Shown here: positions 1-7,682 of the stretch, one piece after another
How the letters are laid out: each line of letters begins with the position of its first letter
How positions within the stretch are numbered: position 1 is the stretch's first letter
Assembly (NCBI GenBank): GCA_050740975.1
Contig: JBOIEE010000107.1
Span: 1-23,570, forward strand
Origin: JBOHHR01 sp050740975
Lineage (GTDB): Bacteria > Pseudomonadota > Gammaproteobacteria > JBOHHR01
Length of the DNA: 23,570 nucleotides
Direction of reading: 5' to 3'
Made by a program: the position numbers and the translations under genes
Notes under the pieces: generated by a model
Database searches by the model: none
Seen by the model: only the letters and a program-made list of their open reading frames with translations
What the model was told of the DNA's origin: nothing

Positions 1-102
1 CGTCAGTCAACCTTGGCTTGCCGAGGACGAAATCGGGATGGATTGAATTCCCGGCGGCGTTGCTCGGTCGTTCACCCGCTTATTACTCTGCACTGCAAAC
101 TC
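1..102. other. Window edge, no gene recognised
   Basis: This lies downstream of the pyk stop codon. No convincing reading frame, tRNA or strong terminator is visible. A weak 5-bp stem (CGGGA/TCCCG around a 10-base loop, about 34-53) has no T-tract. One plus-strand frame stays open from the window edge for about 38 codons, but I recognise nothing in it. Confidence 0.3.
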
Positions 103-1560
103 CTACACCGCAAGCACGGTGATCGAAGGGGTATTGAGGTGGGTGTCACTGTGAAAGCCGCGCACCAATAGCACGAATTCTCCGGGTTGCGCCAGTTCAA
201 GTTCGCGCGCGATACGCCTTGCGACGCGGTTTGGGTGCGTCCTGCCGACGTCTGCGGCGACCACCGGGATCACGCCCCACATCAGATTCATCCGCCGCGC
301 CACGGGTGCGCTGGAAGTAACCGCCACTACCGGCGCCGAGGGACGCCGCGAGCTGACCGTCACCGCAGACATGCCGCTCTGGGAGATGACCACGATCGCC
401 CTGGCCTCAAGATCGAAGGCGAGATGGGTGGCCGCCTCGGCGACAGCGTCTCCGAACGCCGCCGGGCCTTCGTGCCGAGTGATGAGATCCGTGGTCCACG
501 CAGGTCTGCGCGACCAGAAATGGAAGGCTTCGGTCTGTTTTGCGATCCGCGCCATCATCTCCACCGCTTCCACCGGATGCTTGCCGATCGCGGTTTCGCC
601 GGATAGCGCCACTGCGTCGGCTCCCGCGGAGACTGCTTGCGAGACGTCTGACACCTCCGCACGGGTGGGGCGTGCGTGCTCGATCATCGACTCCAGCATC
701 TGGGTTGCAACGATTACGGGACGATTCTTGGAGCGGGCGCGCGCGATGAGCTGATTCTGCGCGATCGGCACTTGCTCCAAGTTGAGCTCGACTCCAAGAT
801 CACCGCGCGCCACCATGATCGCATCCGACAGATCAAGGATCGCGCTCGCCTGCTGCAGGGCCTCTGGCTTCTCGATCTTGGCAATGATGCCCACATCGGA
901 ACCGTGGCCGCAGATGAGATCACGCAACGCCTGAATATCCCCGGGATTTCGCACGAAGGACAGTGCTAAAAAATCCACGCCGAGATCCAAGGCGAAAAGA
1001 GCGTCCTCGCGATCTTTCGCGGTGAAGGAGGGGGAAGAGATGTTAACCTGCGGCAGGTTCATGCCCTTGTTATTCTTGAGGGTTCCGCCGCGCACCACCG
1101 TGCAAAGGATTTCCGTGCCCTCGACGGATCGCACCTGAAGCTCGATGTCTCCATCATTGAGTAGGATGCGATCACGGACCGTGACATCCTTCGCCAGATT
1201 CGAATACAGCGACGGAATAAGCTTCGGTCCTCCGAGCACATCCCGCGTGGTAACAATGACCTCGGAACCGCTGACGAGCACGATCTCTCCGTCTGGGAAC
1301 TTGCCGACGCGGATTTTGGGGCCGCAGAGATCGGCGACGATGGCCAAGGGGACGGCAAGGTCCGCGGCGATCGCGCGCACCTGGTGATAACACTGCGCGT
1401 GACTCGCATGATCGCCGTGCGACATATTCAGACGGATGACGTTTGCACCCGCCAGGATCAAGCTCCTGATTATGGCTGGATCGCTGGAAGCGGGGCCCAG
1501 TGTGGCGAGGATCTTCGTTCGGCGCTGATTAAGCAGCCGCATGTTGGTGACAATACCCAT
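103..1560 (-). CDS. pyk: Pyruvate kinase
   Basis: Cytoplasmic glycolytic enzyme that converts phosphoenolpyruvate and ADP to pyruvate and ATP. At 485 aa it has the usual bacterial length. Family motifs occur in order: an N-terminal TKILATLGPAS, then NMSHG, GPKIRVG at the start of the B domain, the catalytic-lysine segment IAKIEKPEAL, the MVARGDLGVE metal/substrate loop, and ARPTRAEVSDV followed by GADAVALSGETA. A C-terminal allosteric-type domain completes it. The start at 1560 gives a short MGIVTN leader. The ATG at 1542 is an alternative, and neither has a strong ribosome binding site. It is the last gene of a minus-strand run starting at fhs, 43 bp after the MNT gene. The family call is secure; the pykA/pykF subtype cannot be told. 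Confidence 0.96.
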   Translation of the reverse strand: MGIVTNMRLLNQRRTKILATLGPASSDPAIIRSLILAGANVIRLNMSHGDHASHAQCYHQVRAIAADLAVPLAIVADLCGPKIRVGKFPDGEIVLVSGSEVIVTTRDVLGGPKLIPSLYSNLAKDVTVRDRILLNDGDIELQVRSVEGTEILCTVVRGGTLKNNKGMNLPQVNISSPSFTAKDREDALFALDLGVDFLALSFVRNPGDIQALRDLICGHGSDVGIIAKIEKPEALQQASAILDLSDAIMVARGDLGVELNLEQVPIAQNQLIARARSKNRPVIVATQMLESMIEHARPTRAEVSDVSQAVSAGADAVALSGETAIGKHPVEAVEMMARIAKQTEAFHFWSRRPAWTTDLITRHEGPAAFGDAVAEAATHLAFDLEARAIVVISQSGMSAVTVSSRRPSAPVVAVTSSAPVARRMNLMWGVIPVVAADVGRTHPNRVARRIARELELAQPGEFVLLVRGFHSDTHLNTPSITVLAV

Positions 1561-1603
1561 CGCTGCTTAACCGCCCGACCCTAGGCGACGCCTACTCTCC
1601 CGG

Positions 1604-1921
1604 TCATGCGCTTTGCTTCTGGCCTTTTTGAAGGACTTCGTGGCATTCTCGGATCACTTCACGGAAGGACTCGCTAGCCGCCGACCAGTCGACAATATCC
1701 ACCTTGAACGGAAGTTCCGACTCGGAGAAAGCTTCCTGGAAGTAAGCATACTGGGACACATTCATGGGCTGGTTCGTTATCACCGCCAGGTCAATATCCG
1801 AGTAGGGCTTGAGAGCACGCCCGTGCGCCCGCGAACCGAACAGCCAGACATCGCATTCGGGCACATGCGATTTTAGAATTCGCCTTATCGCGTCGAGGTC
1901 CTCACAGCCAAGGTGGATCAT
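1604..1921 (-). CDS. MNT-type minimal nucleotidyltransferase (antitoxin-like)
   Basis: Small (105 aa) polymerase-beta-fold nucleotidyltransferase. The active-site signature is complete: GSRAHG at 29-34 followed by SDIDLAV at 41-47 with metal ligands D42 and D44, and a third acidic residue (D75) in FKVDIVDW. In the MntA/HepT systems that have been studied, such an enzyme AMPylates a tyrosine of its HEPN partner and so neutralises it. The start codon overlaps the stop of the upstream HEPN gene by ATGA, so the two are translationally coupled, the standard arrangement for this pair. The function as an antitoxin is inferred from the family and the pairing, not shown by sequence alone. Confidence 0.87.
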   Translation of the reverse strand: MIHLGCEDLDAIRRILKSHVPECDVWLFGSRAHGRALKPYSDIDLAVITNQPMNVSQYAYFQEAFSESELPFKVDIVDWSAASESFREVIRECHEVLQKGQKQSA

Positions 1922-2325
1922 GTTGGGGCGTTGCGGCTTTCGAGTTCTTGCAGCAGGCCTTTGGCATCCCGCAAAAACTCCACGGCTGCGTTATGAACTT
2001 GCTTAGCTTTCTGCTCGTCGTAGGTATGCGTGGTGATATTGCACTGGCGGCGGTACTCAAACCAGGCTTGCGGCTTGGCTACCGGCCCGCGCTCCGCTCC
2101 TTCCCGAATCAGATCCTTGAACGCGAGTGCCTCTATACTCGCCGGAGTGGGTGCATCCAGTTCCAAGCGGCGCTTGAGCATCCTCCAGGAAAGTTCATAG
2201 CTGTACTCAAAACGCTGGATCACGGCGTCGCGGAGCTCCTCGTCCTCCGGTGCGGCCAGCGATCGGTTTACGGCCCGCTCCAGACTAGCGATGGCTTTTT
2301 TGAGATTAAAAAGCTCCAGTTTCAC
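1918..2325 (-). CDS. HEPN-domain protein, HI0074-like partner of the MNT enzyme
   Basis: A 135-aa all-helical protein of the HI0074 'nucleotidyltransferase substrate-binding' family, here with a GTG start. It resembles the HepT toxins, which are RNases or tRNA-targeting enzymes. The C-terminal motif is WFEYRRQCNITTHTYDE. Family members usually read RN-x3-H-x-Y, but the arginine position is Cys95 here, while His100 and Tyr102 (the tyrosine AMPylated in HepT) are kept. The nearest arginines are at 92 and 93. This suggests weakened or absent nuclease activity, or use of Arg93 in an Rx6H spacing. It sits 17 bp downstream of bcp, probably on the same transcript, and is coupled to the MNT gene. Confidence 0.82.
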   Translation of the reverse strand: MKLELFNLKKAIASLERAVNRSLAAPEDEELRDAVIQRFEYSYELSWRMLKRRLELDAPTPASIEALAFKDLIREGAERGPVAKPQAWFEYRRQCNITTHTYDEQKAKQVHNAAVEFLRDAKGLLQELESRNAPT

Positions 2326-2342
2326 GTTCGGTCCGGGCGCTT

Positions 2343-2813
2343 TTAAACCCCGGCTCGCAGCACCTCCAACACCTTAGTCGGATGTTCCCCCGCATCGGAG
2401 ACGCGCCTCCAATGTTTTTTTACCTTGCCATCCGGTCCGATCCATACGGTGGAGCGGGTTACGCCCATGGTTTTCTTGCCGTACATCACCTTCTCCCCAT
2501 AGGCACCGTATTTTTCCATTGTCTTCTTGTCCGGATCGCACAACAACGTAAACGGCAGCTTGTACTTCGCCACGAACTTCTGGTGGGATTCCGGATCATC
2601 CGGAGATACGCCCAGGATCACCACCCCGAGCTTCTGTATTTCCTTCCAGAAATCGCGAAACCCGCAGGCCTCTTTCGTGCACCCCGGTGTGTCATCCTTG
2701 GGATAAAAGTAAACGATGACCTCCTTGCCTTTAAGGTCTTTTAGAGAGACCTTGTTTCCCTTGGTGTCCTCAAGAGTAAAAGCGGGCGCTATCTTGCCTT
2801 CTTCGATTGCCAT
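2343..2813 (-). CDS. bcp: Thioredoxin-dependent thiol peroxidase (Bcp/PrxQ peroxiredoxin)
   Basis: Cytoplasmic peroxiredoxin of 156 aa that reduces hydrogen peroxide and organic hydroperoxides using thioredoxin. The motif DDTPGCTKEACGF carries the peroxidatic Cys45 and, five residues on, the resolving Cys50 typical of the atypical 2-Cys Bcp/PrxQ class. The flanking VYFYPKD and the later GVTRSTVWIGPDGK also fit the family. The ATG at 2813 is preceded by GAGGT six bases upstream, which supports this start. It lies 49 bp downstream of fhs and 17 bp upstream of the HEPN gene, so co-transcription is likely. No regulatory site specific to it was seen. Confidence 0.95.
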   Translation of the reverse strand: MAIEEGKIAPAFTLEDTKGNKVSLKDLKGKEVIVYFYPKDDTPGCTKEACGFRDFWKEIQKLGVVILGVSPDDPESHQKFVAKYKLPFTLLCDPDKKTMEKYGAYGEKVMYGKKTMGVTRSTVWIGPDGKVKKHWRRVSDAGEHPTKVLEVLRAGV

Positions 2814-2862
2814 GTTTCACCTCGCATTAGGTTTTTCTGCGTCAATGCTGCCGCGCGGCGGA

Positions 2863-4635
2863 TCAGAACACTCCCTTGACCCGCCCGGTGCTAACATCAA
2901 TGTCGATGCGCCGGTAAGCGGGATCGGAACCCGTGCCCGGCATTAAACTGATGTTGCCGGCCACCGGACAGATAAAACGCGCGCCGCCGTAGGTCAAGAG
3001 GTCGCGGATGTGCAAGGTCCAGCCTTTGGGCACGCCTTTGAGCGTGGGATCATGGGAGAGCGAGAGGTGGGTTTTTACCATCATGGTGGCGTAGTCGTTG
3101 TACTTGGGATCTTGCTCGAATCTTTCCGCCTTGGCTTTGCCCTCTGGAGAATAACTTACCCCATCCGCGCCGTAGACCTCTTTGGCGATGCGCTCGATGC
3201 GTTGGCGCAGCGGCGTATTCATGTCGTACAGGAAGTTGAAATTCACCTTGTCGTTGCAGGCGTCGATGATGGCGTCGGCCAGATCCAACGCGCCTTCGCC
3301 ACCCTTTAACCAGTGATAGGACACCGCTACCCGCGCACCAGCCTGTTCGCACAGGGTCTTGGCGAGCTTGATCTCCGCGTCGGTGTCGGTATGAAAGTGG
3401 TTGAGGCAGACAACCGGGTTGATGCCCGCTTTCTTCACCGTATTGATGTGCTGGACGAGATTGGACATCCCGTCCTCCAGCCATTTCAGGTTCTCTTCGA
3501 AATACTCCTTAGGAATGGGGCGGCCCGGCACCACGGGTGGGGCGCCGGCGTTGATCCCGTGGTGCTTGAGCGCCCGGACGGTCGCGGTGATCACGGACAC
3601 ATTGGGCGTATTGCCCGAGTAACGACACTTCACGTTCCAGAACTTCTCGAAACCGATGTCGGCCCCAAAGCCCGACTCGGTGACGTGGTAGTCGGCGAGC
3701 TTCAAGGCCATTTTATCGGCCACGATCGAGGACTGTCCGACCGCGATGTTGGCGAACGGCCCCGCGTGCACGAAACAGGGCTGCCCCTCCACGGATTGCA
3801 GCATATTGGGGTTGATCGCATCGCGCATCCAGGCGGTCATGGCCCCCGCCACCTCCAGGTCTTCCGTGGTCACCGGGTTACCCTGTTTGTCATAGGCCGC
3901 GATGATGCCGCCGATCCGTTTTCGGAAATCGGCCAGATCGCTAAAGATGGAGAGGATCGCCATTACCTCGGAGGACACCGCGATGTTGAACTTGGACTGC
4001 ATCATGAAGCCGTCCATGGGCCCGCCGATGCCGATGATGATGCTGCGCAGCGCCTGGGCGCAGAAATCGATCACCCAGCCCATCTCGACGTTGTTGGGGT
4101 CGATGTTCAGGCGCTTGAGGTTGCGCTCGGCAAGCTTGGCGTCGTCGTAGTTAAATTCGTGCTGGATGCGCGCGGTGAGCGCCACCATGGCCAGGTTGTG
4201 GGCGTTGATCACGGCGTTGATGTCGCCCGTTAAACCGAGCGAGAACTCGGTCAAGGGGATGCATTGCGAGAGCCCGCCGCCCGCGGCCGAGCCCTTTATG
4301 TTGAAGGTAGGCCCGCCCGAGGGTTGGCGTATGCAGGCGGTGACCTTCTTGCCGCGTTTGCCCAACCCTTGCAAAATCCCCAGAGTGGTCGTGGACTTCC
4401 CTTCACCCAAGGGCGTGGGAGTGACCGCGGTCACTTCGATGAACTTGCCGTCGGGCTTTCCCTGCAAGCGGCTTAATACCCGGGCGTAATCGATCTTGGC
4501 GATGTAATGGCCATGGGGTAGGAATTCGTCCTTTTGGATCTGAAGCCCATCGGCGAGTTGCTGGGCCGTCTTCATATTCTTTTCGGCGGCTTCGGCGATC
4601 TCCCAATCGGCGTGTTTGGTGGGGTCTAACGGCAT
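2863..4635 (-). CDS. fhs: Formate-tetrahydrofolate ligase
   Basis: Cytoplasmic ATP-dependent enzyme that makes 10-formyl-tetrahydrofolate from formate and tetrahydrofolate, feeding purine synthesis (the PurH step) and other one-carbon reactions. The P-loop TPTPLGEGKST lies at residues 72-82. Typical stretches follow, including RQPSGGPTFNIKGSAAGGG and the C-terminal PGTGSDPAYRRIDID. I chose the ATG at 4635, giving 590 aa, because AGGAG lies 8 bases upstream. The open frame continues to 4710, but its extra 25 residues do not look like the family. The protein is slightly longer than the common form of about 557 aa owing to an N-terminal extension. It is the first gene of the minus-strand run fhs-bcp-HEPN-MNT-pyk. 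Confidence 0.95.
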   Translation of the reverse strand: MPLDPTKHADWEIAEAAEKNMKTAQQLADGLQIQKDEFLPHGHYIAKIDYARVLSRLQGKPDGKFIEVTAVTPTPLGEGKSTTTLGILQGLGKRGKKVTACIRQPSGGPTFNIKGSAAGGGLSQCIPLTEFSLGLTGDINAVINAHNLAMVALTARIQHEFNYDDAKLAERNLKRLNIDPNNVEMGWVIDFCAQALRSIIIGIGGPMDGFMMQSKFNIAVSSEVMAILSIFSDLADFRKRIGGIIAAYDKQGNPVTTEDLEVAGAMTAWMRDAINPNMLQSVEGQPCFVHAGPFANIAVGQSSIVADKMALKLADYHVTESGFGADIGFEKFWNVKCRYSGNTPNVSVITATVRALKHHGINAGAPPVVPGRPIPKEYFEENLKWLEDGMSNLVQHINTVKKAGINPVVCLNHFHTDTDAEIKLAKTLCEQAGARVAVSYHWLKGGEGALDLADAIIDACNDKVNFNFLYDMNTPLRQRIERIAKEVYGADGVSYSPEGKAKAERFEQDPKYNDYATMMVKTHLSLSHDPTLKGVPKGWTLHIRDLLTYGGARFICPVAGNISLMPGTGSDPAYRRIDIDVSTGRVKGVF

Positions 4636-4724
4636 AACGGCTGCTCCTGGTTGTTCTTGCTTTTCGGCGATTCGAAAGGCGTCGGCGCTGCAAGGCCGCC
4701 ATCCGCCCAAGCCCTGCTATTCTA

Positions 4725-4738
4725 GCGCCTTAGGGCGC
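4725..4738 (-). promoter_or_regulatory. Hairpin in the fhs leader
   Basis: GCGCC and GGCGC arms surround the loop TTAG, about 90 bases upstream of the fhs start. No T-tract follows on the minus strand, so it is not a typical terminator. It could be a leader-RNA structure or chance. Confidence 0.25.
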
Positions 4739-4847
4739 GCATGACCATTTGACGGCCGCACGAAGAAATGACAGCCAATTATCGGCGTAAAGGCACTTCC
4801 GTTATCTCGGGGTCCCCCCCAGGGACACGAGGACATCGGTCAAGCTC

Positions 4848-4861
4848 TTCAAGTACTTGAA
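4848..4861. promoter_or_regulatory. Perfect 14-bp palindrome, candidate operator
   Basis: TTCAAGTACTTGAA is its own reverse complement. A further TCAAG half-site lies just upstream at about 4840-4844. It sits in the middle of the divergent region, so a dimeric regulator could act on either unit. The protein that would bind is unknown. Confidence 0.4.
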
Positions 4862-4892
4862 CAAAAACCCCGTCAAAACCACGCTTGTGCCC

Positions 4893-4921
4893 TTAATCCG
4901 CACGCGCAGATTCCTTATAAT
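4893..4921 (+). promoter_or_regulatory. Candidate promoter of the glycan cassette
   Basis: A perfect TATAAT at 4916-4921 is preceded, after a 17-base spacer, by a weak -35 (TTAATC, 4893-4898). It lies about 90 bases upstream of the glycosyltransferase start and points toward it. The -35 is poor, so an activator may be needed, or this is a chance match. Confidence 0.4.
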
Positions 4922-5011
4922 CCCGATTCAGCGACCCGCATAACAGCCGAACACGGTCTTTGAGGCCGCTATAGCGGTTTACGAATAATGAAAATAACGA
5001 GGGACTTCAGG

Positions 5012-6139
5012 ATGGCGACATATAAAGTCGCGCTGGTCAGCGACTGGTATTACCCCAAGGCTGGCGGCATCGAATACTCGATCAATTCCTTGGCACGTAA
5101 CCTGTGTTTGCTCGGCCACGAGGTTCATATCATTACTCGCACCGCTAATGACTGCAACCAAACCGAATTGCAAGAAGGGATCCTCGTCACGAGGTTCGCT
5201 GGTGCCGGGATCGGAGGCCGCCTCATCTCTCTCAAGGCGTTTGCTGCCTTGCGGCGTCATCTCATGACCAGTGATTACGATGTCATCCACGTCCACGGCC
5301 TGGATTCCACCATGGCCATGGCGGCACTTTTTTTTGCACGGCAAGCAAGCCTGCCTACAGTTACGACCAATCATTCCTTAGTTGGGAATATCTCTATTCG
5401 ACGCCCGGTATTAAGTATCTGTCGATTTTTGCTTAAAGCCAGCGACGTCGTGATTGCGGTCAGCTCGGCGGTCAAGAAAGAATCGCGGCTGATCACCGGC
5501 CGCCCGGTCTACTTGGTGCCCAACGGCGTGGACAACAGTTCTCCGAACGGCGCACATCAAATTTTTCGAATTGACAAGAAGGGGCGCCTGGTCATCGCCA
5601 GCGTGTCTCGCATGACCAAGAAAAAAGGCGTGGATGATTTGGTCCAGATCGCACCACGTTTGCTCCAAACATGCGATAAGCTGTTGTTTTTAATGATCGG
5701 GGAGGGGCCGCAACGGGTCAAGCTGGAACGCCGAGTGCGCCACCTCGGGATCGCGCGCCATTTCCTGTTTACGGGACAGATCTCCCGCGCCACGGTCCTG
5801 GCGCTGCTCGCGCAAGCGGATATCTTTGTGCTGCCTTCCAAGCGCGAGGCGTTTGGCATCGCCATCTTGGAAGCATTCTCCAAAGCGGTACCGGTCGTCG
5901 CCCGCAATCACAGTGGCGTTTCCGATATCATCGATCACAACCGCACCGGTCTGCTGGCGAATGACGCCGATGAGCTGGCCGAACATCTGCAAACCTTGAT
6001 CGCGAGCAGCGACTTAGGTCGCACTCTGGCGCAGGCTGCAGAGCGCGAAGTCATCAAATACCAGTGGTGTGACATCGCAAAGCGGGTGGAAGCGATCTAC
6101 GGGCAGATCATTGGTGAAAAGCATCGCACTATCCATTGA
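5012..6139 (+). CDS. GT4-family glycosyltransferase (GT-B fold)
   Basis: Predicted cytoplasmic or membrane-associated retaining glycosyltransferase, 375 aa, that would move a sugar from a nucleotide-sugar donor to a lipid-linked or glycan acceptor. The N-terminal domain begins SDWYYPKAGGIE, the glycine-rich acceptor-side loop of GT4 enzymes. The linker VPNGVD is at 169-174. The C-terminal Rossmann domain has MIGEGPQ and the donor-site E-x7-E signature (E279 and E287) in KREAFGIAILEAFS. I prefer the ATG at 5012 because GAGGG lies 8 bases upstream. An in-frame ATG at 4988 would add eight residues. The end overlaps the start of the deacetylase gene. Donor and acceptor cannot be predicted. Confidence 0.9.
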   Translation: MATYKVALVSDWYYPKAGGIEYSINSLARNLCLLGHEVHIITRTANDCNQTELQEGILVTRFAGAGIGGRLISLKAFAALRRHLMTSDYDVIHVHGLDSTMAMAALFFARQASLPTVTTNHSLVGNISIRRPVLSICRFLLKASDVVIAVSSAVKKESRLITGRPVYLVPNGVDNSSPNGAHQIFRIDKKGRLVIASVSRMTKKKGVDDLVQIAPRLLQTCDKLLFLMIGEGPQRVKLERRVRHLGIARHFLFTGQISRATVLALLAQADIFVLPSKREAFGIAILEAFSKAVPVVARNHSGVSDIIDHNRTGLLANDADELAEHLQTLIASSDLGRTLAQAAEREVIKYQWCDIAKRVEAIYGQIIGEKHRTIH

Positions 6140-6860
6140 CGTCGAGCAGGACTGCCCGCCGTTTTTGCACAGCACGCGTGGCGTGCAAGAAGCCCTACCG
6201 CGGCTTTTGGAATTGTTCGACAACCAGGGGATCAAAGCGACGTTCTTTACTACCGGCCAGATGGCCGAACGATTCCCTAGTCTGGTTCAGGAAATCCCTG
6301 CCCAGGGGCACGAGTTAGGGTGTCACGGTTATTCGCACCGGCGCTTCGACCGGCTTTGTCCCAGTGCCGCACGAGCGGAGATCGTCATTGCGCAGCGCAT
6401 TTTACGCGATTTCGGCCCACCTGTGATCTCATTTCGAGCACCTAATCTGCGTTTTCCTAAAGAATACCTCAGGATCCTGGAGGACCAGGGTTTCCGCATC
6501 GATTCTTCCCTCGCCCGCTATAAGCCCCCTTACGCAAAGAAGCCGCTGAAGGTCGGGACTATCACGCGCATTCCTGTTTCCCTGACCTCCTCCGTGCTGC
6601 GGCTTCCGGTGGGCGTGTTGCGGCGCTGGCTGGTCCGCTTCGACGATCTGGTGTTGTTTACCCATCCTTGGGAATTCATCGACATGTCCAAAACAGCGGT
6701 TCGGCTCGACTGCCGGTTCAACACCGGTGTGGGGGCACTGCGCAACCTCCGCGCGATCATTGAACACCTGAAGTCCCTTGAATACCGCTTCGTGGTGATG
6801 GCGGAGAAGCCTAGCCTTTTGCGAAACGAAGCGACTGCAGGCATGTACGCGGGTCAATGA
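6114..6860 (+). CDS. Polysaccharide deacetylase (NodB homology domain)
   Basis: Carbohydrate esterase family 4-like protein, 248 aa, expected to remove N-acetyl (or O-acetyl) groups from a sugar or glycan. The first metal-ligand motif is SIDVEQ (Asp9). The paired histidines are in HGYSH (His71, His75), followed by FRAPNLRF, which matches the RxP motif 3, and FTHPWEF near the end for the last histidine motif. The GTG at 6114 puts the conserved Asp motif near the N-terminus and overlaps the glycosyltransferase stop by 26 bp. A longer frame back to a GTG at 6069 adds unrelated residues. No signal peptide is visible, which suggests a cytoplasmic glycolipid precursor as substrate, like PIG-L/NodB-type steps. 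This is inference. Confidence 0.86.
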   Translation: MKSIALSIDVEQDCPPFLHSTRGVQEALPRLLELFDNQGIKATFFTTGQMAERFPSLVQEIPAQGHELGCHGYSHRRFDRLCPSAARAEIVIAQRILRDFGPPVISFRAPNLRFPKEYLRILEDQGFRIDSSLARYKPPYAKKPLKVGTITRIPVSLTSSVLRLPVGVLRRWLVRFDDLVLFTHPWEFIDMSKTAVRLDCRFNTGVGALRNLRAIIEHLKSLEYRFVVMAEKPSLLRNEATAGMYAGQ

Positions 6861-7585
6861 TCCACCAAGCCCCAGTCATCGACGCAAAACGGCGAGCCCG
6901 GCTGTTCCTGGTCAAGTTGTTCGATATCTTATGCTCTATTCCAAGATGGAATCGCTTTCATCGCATACTGCGCCAGCATGCGGCAAAAAAGGATGATTTT
7001 TTCTTCGTGCAGATCGGCGCCAACGATGGTGTTATTTACGATCCCATACACGCTTATGTGCGAACCCATCAGTGGCGGGGGATATTAGTCGAACCGGTTG
7101 CGCACTGTTTCAAAAAGCTCAAGGCAAACTACAGCGGAAACGCGAACTTATTGTTCGAGAATGTGGCGATCTCGGATAAAGAGGAAGTGCGCGAGCTCTA
7201 CCGGATAAAAGAAGGCCACGATTTTTTGCCCAAGTGGTGCGAGGGTTTGGGAACGTTTTATCCAGAAGTGCTCCTAACCCATAAGTGGGCCGTGCCAAAC
7301 ATCGAAGAGTACATGGTTAAAGAAGCGGTGCCATGCATCTCTTTAAACTCCTTGCTGAAAAAACACGCTGTGCAGTACATCGACCTATTTTTGATCGATA
7401 CCGAAGGATATGATTATCATATCCTTAAACAGCTTGATTTTGCGGCGCTAAAACCGACCATGATCGTGTTCGAGCACCAATACTTCAGCAAAGGCGAGCG
7501 GGAGTCTTGTGCTTCTTTGTTAGCCGAGCAGCACTATTGCGTGTGCAGGCATTTGGGCAATACCTTAGCCTTCCAGCCGGCGTAA
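6857..7585 (+). CDS. FkbM-family SAM-dependent methyltransferase
   Basis: A 242-aa predicted methyltransferase. The SAM-binding motif I is FVQIGANDG (about 50-58), followed by the acidic end of strand 2 in ILVEP (Glu79). The FkbM family motif LFLIDTEGYDYHILKQLDF appears in the second half. Such enzymes O-methylate hydroxyl groups, often on sugars of cell-surface glycans. The start overlaps the deacetylase stop by ATGA, so it is the last gene of a coupled three-gene cassette. By eye it looks less GC-rich than the flanking housekeeping genes, as is common for surface-glycan genes gained by transfer; I did not compute this. Confidence 0.88.
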   Translation: MIHQAPVIDAKRRARLFLVKLFDILCSIPRWNRFHRILRQHAAKKDDFFFVQIGANDGVIYDPIHAYVRTHQWRGILVEPVAHCFKKLKANYSGNANLLFENVAISDKEEVRELYRIKEGHDFLPKWCEGLGTFYPEVLLTHKWAVPNIEEYMVKEAVPCISLNSLLKKHAVQYIDLFLIDTEGYDYHILKQLDFAALKPTMIVFEHQYFSKGERESCASLLAEQHYCVCRHLGNTLAFQPA

Positions 7586-7682
7586 GAAGGTTAAAGGTAG
7601 CCAAACCAAACGGTATCCGGCGACTCGTACGCAGCGCTGTAACGGGCACCCATCAGGGAAACCTCAACAGTCCCGCGCAGAA
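7586..7682. other. Convergent intergenic region between the FkbM gene and purD
   Basis: The plus-strand glycan cassette and the minus-strand purine operon end here facing each other. No good rho-independent terminator was found in the 97 bp. Confidence 0.4.

Larger units (their letters stand above)
4636..5011. other. Divergent intergenic region between fhs and the glycan cassette
   Basis: This 376-bp stretch between two divergent start codons has no supported gene. It holds a 5-bp GC-rich hairpin in the fhs leader (4725-4738), a GTCCC/GGGAC hairpin (4812-4826), a perfect 14-bp palindrome (4848-4861), and a sigma-70-like -10 box facing the glycan genes (4916-4921). It should carry the promoters of both transcription units. 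Confidence 0.7.

Noticed and set aside
3313..4233. A 306-codon plus-strand open frame antisense to fhs
   Set aside because: It lies wholly inside fhs on the other strand, is rich in His, Gly, Val and Asp as expected of a shadow frame of a GC-rich gene, and resembles no protein family.
4636..4990. ZTP riboswitch in the fhs leader
   Set aside because: fhs is a known ZTP-riboswitch target, so I looked for the conserved blocks on the minus strand. The GC-rich text near 4690-4740 does not match them.
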